Shown in pieces: positions 22,414 through 33,005 of a DNA stretch of 64,000 bases (position 1 is its first letter; every line of letters starts with the position of its first letter). Both the position numbers and the translations under genes were made by a program. Under the pieces are notes generated by a model. It worked only from the letters and a program-made list of their open reading frames with translations. It did not search any database and had not been told where the DNA came from. The stretch lies in NCBI GenBank assembly GCA_947034885.2, contig OX344756.2, positions 20,319,489 through 20,383,488 of the forward strand, written 5' to 3'. This stretch comes from Thuidium tamariscinum (taxonomy: Eukaryota; Streptophyta; Bryopsida; Hypnales; Thuidiaceae).

Positions 22414-22980
22414 AGGGGAGGACACTCTCACTACATTTGGGTTACCCACGTGTGGCAGTAGAAAAAGTAAAACATGTAATACACCTTGAATAAACTATAA
22501 TTTCATCTTAAAATTTTGAGTTTTGTTTAACAATGACTAAAGGTTTCTATTGACAAAAATTTCAATTCCAAATAACATAAGATATATTGTCTACAAAGGG
22601 TTGAAAAATGAACTAAAATGGCATGTTTTCCAACTAAAATATTTATATAGCTCACATGAAGACGACTATTGCATCAAATATTCAACCAAGCTAGACTTTC
22701 AATAGAAAGCTATTCTATAGAATTTTTTTTTCATTTTTCAATTTTTTTTTTCTTATATAATATAGAGGTGTGAAAGTTATTTTCAGCTTTACAGTGTATC
22801 TTTTTTCTTCAAAAATTTATAACTAATTACTATTAGTATAAAAAAATACCGATAATTCAAAACATAAACTTCTAAAGTAGTAAAATCTATCCAAAAAAAT
22901 TTTAATTTTAAGGTGTATTACTTGTATTACTTTTTCCGCCACACGTAGGTTGCTAAAACGTGGGGAGTGTCCTCCCCGGG
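22414..22980. mobile_element. Mutator-like non-autonomous element with long inverted ends
   Basis: The ends, beginning ggggaggacactc, are inverted copies for about 90 bp and share cgtgtggc, aaaaagtaa and taatacacctt in the same order. Flanks are TTTAAATTCT (22404-22413) and TTTAAATTTCT (22981-22991), which fits a 9-11-bp target duplication typical of Mutator elements. The interior is non-coding. Confidence 0.75.
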
Positions 22981-23492
22981 TTTAAATTTCTAAATTATGA
23001 TAATTTCCTATATCCTATCTTTCATTTGATAAAAAAATTGGGCAATATTTTAGTATACCCTATGTTCATTATAAATACAAAACGTTGGCAAATTTTATTT
23101 CAACAATTGCTAGAGTCATATTGAAATTTGTAATTAAAAGAAGTCAAACATACACAAAATCCTATCATAAACCCCTAACTTGTTTTTTAATGTCTACAAC
23201 ATGATTCTATTTTCAAGAATGAGAACCATACTACTCAGGCATGCCAAAAAACCTCATGTTTGTGAAATGACAAGAAAAAGTGCACCTAAATCCTAAGAGA
23301 ATGTTTGAACTACCTAAATTGCTACAGAAAACCTAGAACTCTCCAACAACTCTTACATTTGTCAAAAATCATACAGCTGCACCCAAACTATAGGATACCA
23401 CGTATACAATGAAATAAAACATAAACCCCACAACCTCCACAATCCACAAACTTACAAATTTCTTGATTGGATCCTAAACCAAAACGTCCCGC

Positions 23493-23681
23493 ATTCAAAG
23501 GAAAATTAGCTTACACTCAACACTATAAGAAACCGTTGTTTTTAGTGACGTTCTCACAAACTAACAGGGCTTGTTGTGGTTGACAAGTTTACACCAAAGA
23601 CTTAAAAAGTGTGTTACAAGTTAATTTAGGTAGAACAATAGTCAATCAACACTATTCAAAGGAAAATTAGCTTACACTCAA
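23493..23681 (+). repeat. 28-bp direct repeat, 161 bp apart
   Basis: attcaaaggaaaattagctt plus acactcaa occurs exactly at 23493-23520 and 23654-23681. The repeat is too long for a target duplication and is more likely a local tandem duplication. The segment between starts CACTATAAGAAA, reminiscent of CACTA element ends, but no matching other end was found. Confidence 0.6.
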
Positions 23682-23939
23682 TTTGTTAACAATTTATTCA
23701 TAGAACTAGAAAATGCCAATCCAAAATTAATAATGTAGGAATAAGCAATCTACCTCTAATGGATTTTTTTTCTAATATATTAAAATATGAGTTAAATAAA
23801 AGTATCTTTAAAGTTTACTTTAGGAACATAAAATTTATGATTGCCCACAAACTTCTAGCAAACTAAAACTACTCATAACTTCCATTTCATCAATCAAAAT
23901 GGATTGATTCAAATCTTTACTGTAGTCAATGTAGATTTT

Positions 23940-25660
23940 TAAATTTTGACTATTTGTCTTTTGCTTTGTAAAGAACTATTATATTTTGTGCATTTAGCAA
24001 TGTGAATAGAGAAAATAGATGAATAGATGTTTCATATTCCTTTTGAGCTAATCAGTAGACTAATTGTCATGAACTTTAATTACTCATGTGAAACCAATGA
24101 CTATTTGTCTTAGGATTAGTTGCAAGCAGTTAGTCTTCTTCTTTTGAGCTATATACTCAAACAATTTGTCATATCCCCCCCCCACTCTCTTGGTCTTCAT
24201 TTTCGATTTTCAGTCAATTTGCCTTTGTTGTAATGATGAACTCCTTCAGTGTTTAATGCAAGTATATTTTACAAATTGTTTGTGGTTGTGTGTCTAGTGA
24301 TTGGATTTGTAGTATTTGGAGTGATGATTAATTGTTTGCAGAGTAATTTTGGGTTGATGTAGTTTGTATGTTGTGGAGTGGTCTATGATGAATTGTGCAC
24401 TAAATTCTTGAGTAAATCTGGTTTTAATTTATTAATATTAAAAAGGGAGTGTTAATGTTATATGAGTTAATTTATAATGGTAATGGTATGCGAGACAAAT
24501 TGTCTGTACACAATTCTGTACAAATAGAAGAGGAAAGTATTCGAAGCAGGCTAGTGATCAATGAATAATCAATTTGTAAGCTGATGGAGTATGGCAAGAC
24601 TAATGGTCAGATGGCTGAAGCCAATCAAAGATTAACAGATAAGATATCTATAAGAAAATAATTGTTCATGTGATTAAATAGTCAAATTATTAATATTGTA
24701 AGAAAACTTAAATGTAGTTCTTTTTCCATAGTGAGACAAGGCAAAAGTAAGTAATCTTTTAGAAAATTGGACAAGTTGTCTTATAGCATAAAACGAGGAT
24801 GTATGAAATTAAATTTCAAAGGATAGAAGACTGATTTATTGTAAAAGGGTAGAGTTGTATGTCAGATTAAGTGTTGTTAGTGTAATACACTTAGTTATGT
24901 GTGAGGCTTAGTGTTTATATGAACATCAATGACAAATTGTCTACAGCTCCTTGAAGTAGCTATTGGATGGGAACTCAAGATAGTGTTTGACTTTAATATT
25001 CTGTAACCCATTTGGTTAGTATAATAAGTTGTGTTAAATCCATTTGAAATGCTATTGAATTAATTGTCTACCGGCAATGAGAAAATTTATAAGATTAATT
25101 ACTTAGTAGCTGGAATGATAGTTATAAGCTTAAGTAAATTGAAAATATTAAACTGCTTAATTGTTGGAATCATTAGGTGAATTAAATAGTTGATAAAAGT
25201 GAGATTAAAAGAATATAACTCTGAGAAAAATAGGAAAATAATAAATTTGAAATCTTTATTAATATTAATCATATTTTGTGAATTTAACAGGACCAAACAA
25301 AAGAAATAACAACACTCAACATTGAGCACAAATAATTGCACTACACACACTCATGCCCTACATTTAGATAGAGACAAATTGCCATCTAACTGGGACAGAT
25401 TTGAATTGAGCATCCTAAATAGTAATTAGGTTAGCTAATTAGTAACTGGAATAAATTGTCATGGTAAACGACATCACCAGTAATTAAAAAAGTATTTATT
25501 TATATAAAAATATCATATATTTATGCATTAGGTCTAAAGCATATTGCAATGTCAAACTGAATTTGAAAACGACAAATTATCATGTAGGCCTTTAGCACAC
25601 TAGGGAGGACTGAGACTGCATTTATGTGTTTGTAGTGTGGGTAATGGACAAATCACTAAA
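23940..25660. repeat. Cluster of GACAAATTGTC-like words
   Basis: The words gacaaattgtc, caatttgtc and close variants occur at about 23945, 24060, 24098, 24165, 24493, 24770, 24933, 25063, 25372, 25451 and 25570. The full word is a palindrome. Spacing is irregular, so it is not a simple tandem repeat; it may mark one degenerate repeat family or a set of binding sites. Confidence 0.4.
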
Positions 25661-26574
25661 TTTTTACCTGGGAATAAAATAATAATTTAAATTATTTAAT
25701 GATATCCTTGTGTTTGTGTATTAATTGAATAAAATTTCCATTCCCTTATAGAATACAAGTGACTTTAGTCACAAGACATTAGACTATTTGACTATTCCCT
25801 AGAATTAGAACCTCTATACTATAATCCTAGGTGTTTGCGAGTAAGTAAAACTAAGACTACATTTACACATATATTTTGTTATTTACATCTAATAAAACAA
25901 TCTTAAATTTCAGTTTTTGAAGAAAAAGATTTTTTGAGCTATCCAATGACCAATGAAAACTATATATCATACAACAACTTTTGAAGCATACAATGGAAAG
26001 TTATAAAAATTATTGGGGCTTAAATCATTGAGCACATGTTGTGTGAAAATTTATTAGATAAAAAATATAAATTCTATTCATAGTGAAGTGCTTCTAAATG
26101 CAATGTTGTCAACCTAAACCAACAAATTAGTGTAGCTATAGGTGCTAAAGCAACCATTTGAAAGCAAATTTTCTTTTCAAAGAAGTTGAATACTTTGAAC
26201 CATTTTCAATAAACATTTATAGGACACTAAATTATAATTAGAAGGATATGGAAACTTCACTATTTGGTGAAAGAGTCATCTTTTCATGGTGTCGCATGTA
26301 TTTATTTATGACCAAAATGGAATGCTTCGTATTACACAACATTGTGTACTTTGAAATGTTTGAATACTTGTGAATTTTTTTAATAGATGTATAATAAATA
26401 AATGAATTTTACGTAAAGGTTTCCACTGCAACCCATAAAAATTACCTAAAGATTGTTTGAAGGATTTCATCTTCTATAAAAAGGCAATCAACTCTTAAAT
26501 GATTACTTCTAAAACAAAATATAATAATTTTTGATTTGTTTCCTATTTCTTGCAAGGAAAGACACAAAGCCTAA

Positions 26575-26800
26575 ATTGCTGAAAAGTTGAGAGTTGCATG
26601 CGACGGCATTGGCGGGCAAATTTCCGCCACCCTGACCAAGCACACATGTTGTGCACCCGCCCCGCAACCCGCCATCCGTCTCACCACGTGGCGGTCACCA
26701 TTGGCTGCGACTTTGGGGAGTTGGTTTGTGCGAGAGTGGCTATGCATATGCACCTATGCTACTCCTTGCCACGCTATGCCACACTGGGGTAATCTCGAGC
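26575..26800. other. GC-rich patch with a G-box
   Basis: About 220 bp of GC-rich sequence stand out in AT-rich surroundings. They contain CACGTG at 26685-26690 and cgccccgcaacccgcc. Frames are open on several strands for up to 92 codons but match nothing I know. It could be the promoter remnant of a lost gene. Confidence 0.35.
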
Positions 26801-27192
26801 TCTTCATTTTTTTTTCTCCCAAGGTTGAGGTGTTCTCTTCAACATTGTTTATGTTTATGTTGTAAGTTTAGGATGATTGTAGCAAAGAGATTGCACTAGA
26901 AGGATCAAACATAACTAATTTATTCTTCAAGTCTACTTATCTACTACAAATTTACTTTAACCAAATAACCAAACAAAATTTAGTTATGCATGAATTTCAT
27001 AAATGACAATCACACGGAGATGGTATGAAATGAAATGACTTTAATCAATACTAAAGTATAAAAAAAACATGTTCACATAACATTGAACTGCAATTTTTTC
27101 AATCTACCATTGCATATAACTATCAACAATCCTAAACCAATTCAATTACAGTAAATTGAAACATAATGAAATGAATTACCCTTTTATCTTAA

Positions 27193-28138
27193 CCACTAAA
27201 TTTCCACTGTCCCCTTGGAGAACCAATCAGATTTCACGTAGATTCTTGTAACCTCAATTATTGGTGAATTGTTTGGAAACTTTCTTGTAAGATAGAAAGA
27301 TTGATTAGCTACGTGAGAATTTTTTCCCTTGAAATTTTTTCTTTTTGTCTACATGTGAAGCTTTGATTTGTTCTATTTGAACTAATAATGAAAAATTTAA
27401 AGACAATTTTGTTTTTTGGGCAATTTGAACATCTTCTTGAAAAAATGACTTATTTAGTTTAGTTCTTAATGCAATTTTCACAATTCTTCCCATTTTTTTA
27501 GAAATATTGTGTTTGATTTCTAAAACAATCTCACCATTGGGATTATTGTCTTTAAATCTCATAATGAAATTATTAGCAATTTAGTTTTTTTTCCAATCTT
27601 GGACCTACTTATACTTAGCATTTTTTTAAAGAATGAAAATCATGTTTTTTTTTTGAATTTTTCCCTAGACTTTCAACTCAATCCTTCAACATAAAAAACT
27701 TTTAAACACAAATTTTGTATTGCAAAAAAATTCACAATTGGCAGTCAAAGTCATCTGAAATTGCATGTCAGTGATCAAAACAACTTTGTTTTTCAATTTT
27801 GAATGCTAATATCTTCCAATGTATACTGTCAAACTTCATGAAATTTTTACCATGTGAGCTAAGACAAGTAAACTACAAGATCCTATGCTTAGATTCTAAA
27901 GAAATGTTGCATGTCAGTGAACAAAACAACTTTGTTTTTCAATTTTGAATGCTAATATCTTCCAATGTATACTGTCAAACTTCATGAAATTTTTACCATG
28001 TGAGCTAAGACAAGTAAACTACAAGATCCTATGCTTAGATTCTAAAGAAATGATTTTTTTGTATTCGTACATGAATGCAACAAAAACTGCAGTTTTTGAG
28101 TGTTTTTTGATAGAAAAATGGTCTTGGGAATTTAAAGG
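27193..28138 (+). mobile_element. TTAA-family element, 946 bp
   Basis: TTAA flanks lie at 27189-27192 and 28139-28142. The start CCACTAAATTTCC...GTCCCC and the interior (tttttgtctacatgtgaagc, ctatttgaactaataatgaa) match the element at 39985-40904 in the same order. A 146-bp tandem duplication sits near its 3' end. It has no transposase. Confidence 0.75.
27761..28052 (+). repeat. Recent 146-bp tandem duplication
   Basis: Two copies (27761-27906 and 27907-28052) are almost identical, with one base difference noticed near the start. Other family members, for example at 40670-40815, have a single copy, so this is a local, recent event inside one element. Confidence 0.85.
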
Positions 28139-28144
28139 TTAATT

Positions 28145-28437
28145 GTTGCAAGGGTCAAATAGTCTCCTTGTTTTCCCATTTCTCATTAGAAGTTGTAGTG
28201 AACTCTTTGTGAAAAGACCCAAGATCATAAATAGGAACCTACAATACTTCTCGTTTGAAAATGCATAACTAAATCAGAAATAATCCCAAAAATATGAAAA
28301 ATATGAAACCACTTGAATTAGATGCCAATTACTCTTCTCTTCCAAGGAAAATTCACTGAAAAATATTTTGAGAAGATTCACTTGCCCAAAATTCAATTCT
28401 AATGCTTAACTGTTCAACTTATAAGCCTCCTAACTTA
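28145..28437 (+). mobile_element. Partial AGG-family element, 3' part
   Basis: The sequence matches 31560-31850, and in reverse 38830-38960, sharing tgaaaatgcataact, aatatgaaaccacttg and a final cctcctaactta. The 5' terminal repeat is absent or was overwritten at the junction with the TTAA element. Confidence 0.6.
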
Positions 28438-28439
28438 CG

Positions 28440-29345
28440 CCCCGTGTTGTACTGCCCTGTAGGAATGCGTTGAGGAAGAGAAAGGAAGTCGCAGCGTCCT
28501 GGAAGTTCACCCACCAAATTCTTTGCATGTGCGCTGGGTGCCTGACGCGCAGACGCAGGACGCAAGACGCGCGTGAACTACCTCGCTGGGATTACCCCCC
28601 CCCCCTTTACCCCCAGCATAAAGCTCCCAAAGTTCCCAGTGCGAACTGGATCCTGCGGATCTCTTGCAAACGACGATCCGCATTTCGTTAAAATAGCACG
28701 AATCCGGCTCCCTGCAGAAACGGTGTCACAGACGTGCATGAAGGTCTGAAATCTACGACAGAGACGGTTTAATGTTTCCAGAGACACAACCGTGAAGGTT
28801 TAAAGGTGCCAAAGTATTGCAATATCTTCCGCCCATTTCATCGAAATGATCGGTGTCTGAAGCAACGAAATCTGTGGTTTGCTGGGCTTTTCCATCCTTT
28901 ATCACCATTAAAATTGCCCAAGTCTAACAAAGGAGCTCACGACGTCAACACTGTCGAGTACTGTCGATTTCGTTTCAAGTAAAGAGTCTCCACTCGACAT
29001 GAAAAACGAAATCCAACTATAATTGCAAAGGATTCTAGCTGGGTGATGACAAAGTGGGCAGAAAACGCAAGGCACTCACCTCATGCGACCGAAAATTTCT
29101 TCCAAAGGCACAAGTTTCCGCTGATCACCCCCAGAATAACGTCTCTAATCTCGCAAACAAAAGCTCGTCCACAATACTTCCACTTTCTCACAAGTCTCAC
29201 AAAGCTCCTGGTTGCGGTTCAAGGGCTGGACGGAGAAGAGAATCCTTGCGTAAGAAAAACGCTAGTCGACCAGCGGACCGCGTCTTCACTAAAACACTGT
29301 CGCAACGCAGGATGTAGAGCTGCCGGCCAGAACTGAATTCTTGCC
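28440..29345. other. GC-rich island, possible 5' end of an unidentified gene
   Basis: The region is clearly richer in G, C and CpG than its flanks. On the minus strand, sequence descending from about 29345 ends in a good donor ATGAG|GTGAGT near 29081, resembling a 5' leader exon. A 32-codon minus frame near 28800-28900 starts MEKPSKPQISLLQTP. Plus-strand frames at 29043-29336 and 29054-29317 overlap the same DNA. None match a family that I recognise, so I make no functional call. Confidence 0.3.
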
Positions 29346-29517
29346 GTACCAGTGAGTCCCGTAATATAGAAATGGAAAATACACTAGAAAAGTTAACTGG
29401 GAAATGGCACTGAGTCGGAGACCCATCGGGCTTGTTGCTTTCTGCACGATGAGATGCTTTGTAAGATATAATAATTGAAGGGCGGCCGGCAGGTCTGGCG
29501 TGGAATGTACTGAGTGT

Positions 29518-30660
29518 GAGCATTCGTTTGTTTCGTTGCGGTAATTGAGTGTTTCAGTTGGTGGTAACTCAACTCTCGTTCATTGGGATTTATCTCCATC
29601 CACAGTCGATGATCCAGCAAGAAAGATCGAGAATGAGTCCTCCCAGCTGGGATTCGGCCCTGTCACTGAGGTACACGGATTTGTCCGAACCTGAAGTTAC
29701 CTGCTAAATGTTTAATTTATCAACCCGGCCGGTGAATGATGAATGTTTTGAATTTGCACCTCATCCTGCTAAGATTAAATTATTGAAAGAGCAAGCTTCC
29801 AAAGAAGATTACACGCATAATTAATTATCAACGACAAGGAAGAATCTGATTGCTCTACATGCACCACTAATATACTTTTTATATTAGATATTCGTTGTAG
29901 AGGGGTTAGTGTATTAGTCATTACTGTTTTTACAAGTGCCCTTCCTATCTTCAATTCAAGCACTTAAAGGAATAAACTGGAAAGTTTCAAAGCACCCAAA
30001 TGATGACGTTCTCAAAGCTAGAGCTGGTACTTCTTCCGCCCCTGTTTTGAATTTGCTGCTTTCACTAAGTCTGCAGTACGTCTGGTTTTGAGTCTGCTTA
30101 GCCTTGGGTGTAAAATACTCCTGCCCTGCGCTTTGGAAAGAAATCCTTCTCTTTTTGCTGTGAAATGTTCTAATCATTTGCTAAAAAGAAAACTAAAAAA
30201 ACTAGGGCTTGTACTGATGAGATATCAGGCAGACACCGGCCTAGAAAGTGCCAATTTCTAGCTGGATAATATCTTGACGTACAATTTGACCAAGTTGTGT
30301 CTGCTCAACGTCTGCAGCCCATGCCATGCCCCTCAAGTTGTGACTTCCCCCGTCGCCACCTCGGTCGCCACCATTCATTCGGAGAAGTCTGTGAGACCGA
30401 CAATCAGTCGGAGAAATAAATAAATGCATATTAAATAATACAGAGACTATTCATGCATCTTTGCAGATCTAAAATCGATCGGTACAAGAGCAGTCGATCA
30501 GCTGGACCTCAAGGCAATGTGGATTGATAAATTGCACGCCTGGATCGACTGCACCGTGACACTCAGTGAATTGAAGCGCTCCTGTAGCTAGCTAATCTTT
30601 GCTTGCTCGACCAGATCGATTCAGCAAGGAAAATCTTGTTCCGAGGTCTTCACAGTTCGA
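29518..30660 (+). repeat. Duplicated block, copy 2 (partner 643-1925)
   Basis: It aligns with 643-1925 as described there. This copy is more GC-rich and looks less decayed, and it has an extra segment near 29640-29770. It ends just before the palindromic element at 30663. Copy 1 differs by CG-to-TG and CG-to-CA changes at many sites, as expected from cytosine methylation decay. Confidence 0.8.
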
Positions 30661-30662
30661 TT

Positions 30663-30868
30663 CACAGGGAGCTCATATTGGGTTCCCGGTGTTAATTCCC
30701 GGTTTGTTTCCGGTGAGTCTCATATTTCCCTGTGTATGAGTCGTTGCGACATGTGTCCAAATTTCCCGTAAATAGTAAAGTTTTTACAGGTGTTAACTTT
30801 TAAAGTTCAGTGGGAAATGTGAGACTCAGTGGGAATTAACACCGGGAACCCAATATGAGATCCCTGTG
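30663..30868. mobile_element. 206-bp foldback element with CACAGGGA ends
   Basis: Both ends start CACAGGGA(G/T)CTCATATTGG and stay inverted copies for at least 37 bp with one mismatch; the interior is also partly palindromic (gagtctcata/tgtgagactc). ATT flanks both sides, a possible 3-bp target duplication. It is non-coding and appears young. Confidence 0.75.
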
Positions 30869-31445
30869 ATTGTTTTGTTCTTGCGAATCGAAGGGGCTCT
30901 CGATCAGTGTTTGATGGATTCGTTTATTCCACAAGAGAATTCCAGGATGAGAATTGGACAAATGTTTAAGGTTGCATCCGAATTCCACTCTTATTTGTAT
31001 CCTAGTGTATCGTATTATGTCATCGATCACGCTTTGGACATTGGCTATGGAATTCGAATTCTTCAAAAATTCTTCAAAAATTCCTTAGATGGACATTGTG
31101 GATCATCTCCAAACTGTGATCATCTTGAAACCACAGGGATTGCGCGAATGGACCAATCACTTTGGCTCTGTCGCCAAGCTCAGTGCAGAATTCTCACACA
31201 ATTACATTGACACGTTTCTACGACCATAATGGCAAGTTCAGTTTTCGAGGCAGATTTGTCACCATCCCATTGGAGGGTCAGAGAAAGTCAGAGAAGGATT
31301 ATAACTGATAACGCTCCCCTCTTTCTGCACTCTTTCTACACCCTCAGATCTACAAACAGTACACATATAGACGGCTGCGATGCAGTTTGAGACTTGCCAT
31401 TATGTCCGGTAATGCTCTCAAGCCTCCCGGCTCTCGAAAATTACC
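30869..31445. other. Unassigned stretch with a 114-codon frame
   Basis: A plus frame at 30869-31210 starts MIVLFLRIEGALDQCLMDSF; it begins inside the foldback element edge and matches nothing known to me. I do not call it a gene. Confidence 0.3.
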
Positions 31446-31447
31446 TA

Positions 31448-31847
31448 AGGTAGAGGGCTCGAAAACAGTTCGGGCATTAAGAACCGCCCCTATAACTGGT
31501 TGTAGAATGGACATGATGCAGTTTATAAATTGACCTCACGAGTCATTGAATGAAGTGAAGGAAAAAGCATTCTTTATCGCAAGAGCCAATCATTGTCTTT
31601 GCTTTCCCCATTTTTCTTTAGAATTGCAACTGAACAGTATATGAAGGATCTAGGAACATAAATAGGGACCTAGGACACATCTCCTTTGAAAATTCATAAG
31701 TAATTCAATAATGTTTCAAAAAATATGAAACCACTTGGGCTAGATTTTCCATCAATTTTTCTTGGTCTGAAAAATGAGCTAAAAATGTTCCCATCTAAAG
31801 AAATACTGTAAAAATGCTTAGATGAGCGGTTTCTGAGCCTTCTACGA
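31448..31847 (+). mobile_element. AGG-family element, about 400 bp
   Basis: It starts TA|AGGTAGAGGGCTCGAAAAC and ends with an inverted, diverged copy (gagcggtttctgagcctt). The interior matches 28145-28437 and the two halves of the interrupted element at 37942-39059. Confidence 0.6.
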
Positions 31848-31849
31848 TA

Positions 31850-33005
31850 GTCCATTTTACAGTTAACTCTTCCATAATGTCGATCTAGGAGAGTTTCACC
31901 ATCGTGGCATGTTTCAATTGGTTCAGGAGAGGGAGATTAAGGTTGATAATGCTCACTCTCAGTTGTGCAAATTTCCAACAAGGTGGTACGAAGGAGAAAT
32001 TTCATTGGTCCGCAGTGAGAAATCTAACAGATATCTTGCTAACACCAACCAGTGTGAATTTAGTAAACAATGAGTGAGGATTCACCTAAATTCATCTAGT
32101 GACTCCTGAACTTACCTAACTTTTCACCAAGAATGCATCAATTTATAAAACTAATTCTTTACAAGCTTACATTCAAGGATGATTGAAACTATGCGATTCT
32201 ATTTGATTCTTCAATAATTTGGATTTCACAGTGTATCTTCGGGTCCTTCTCAATCCAAAAGTAGAATGCTCGTGACTTTGCATTCGATTCATTCAAATTG
32301 ATGAATTATGATAAATTTTTTGATAGACTTGAATCTAAGTCATTACAGTAAATGCAACCATAATTTGTATTGTAAATCACAACAATTGATTTTGAGATTT
32401 TAATGTACCAGGGAAGGATGCAATACAACATGTTAGAAAACTACCTTTGAAATTATTCCTCGAAGACAATATCTTGTTTATCAATTTACAATTCCATGCA
32501 AAAATTATGTTCCAGACATCTTATGCTCTAATGAATTCAATGTTCAAAAGCTAAATTGCCATGGTCCATTATAGGCATATCAATTCGATTGCAATATTAA
32601 TTTATACAATGGGAAGTAAAATTGGCATGGTCCATCACAAGTGTAACCATTTGATTGTGATAATTATATATGCAATGGAGTATTGGAAGCTCAACCCGTA
32701 GGCAATGATCACAACAATGATCAATTTGTGCTGTGTTATAAAATATCATATTTTATGTAAAAAAATAGCAAGTTTTCAAAATCTCTTGAATTGTTACTTT
32801 CAGGTGGTATTATCTTAGCTATCACTACTAATCCATGTAGCTTCAACTACTGAGTTCATGAGTTTGCTGAATTCACCTAACTTTGTGTAGTAAGTTCATT
32901 CAGAGACTATTGAACTTCAATGCAACATTGAAACTTCACTAATGTCCATTCAACTTCCAAAATCTATTTCCAACTACCCACCTATTTATGAATTTAACAA
33001 AATCA
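31850..33005. other. 3' flank of the recombinase gene
   Basis: AT-rich sequence with no separate gene. The phrase gaattcacctaa(a/c)tt occurs near 32075 and 32865, and ttgaacttc/gaacttacctaac words recur, hinting at a diverged repeat downstream of the recombinase gene. Confidence 0.4.

Larger units (their letters stand above)
22992..27188. other. AT-rich stretch without a recognisable gene
   Basis: Apart from the direct repeat at 23493-23681, the word cluster at 23940-25660 and the GC-rich patch at 26575-26800, I see no gene, RNA or bounded element. Confidence 0.45.

Noticed and set aside
23521-23680. CACTA transposon end at CACTATAAGAAA
   Set aside because: No inverted partner and no 3-bp target duplication found; a local tandem duplication explains the repeated 28 bp.
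26571-26899. Overlapping 60-92 codon frames near 26.6 kb
   Set aside because: Both strands and several frames are open at once in a short GC-rich patch, with no domain.
29043-29336. Plus frames of 87-97 codons in the GC-rich island
   Set aside because: GC-rich DNA has few stops by chance; three frames overlap and none has a recognisable motif.
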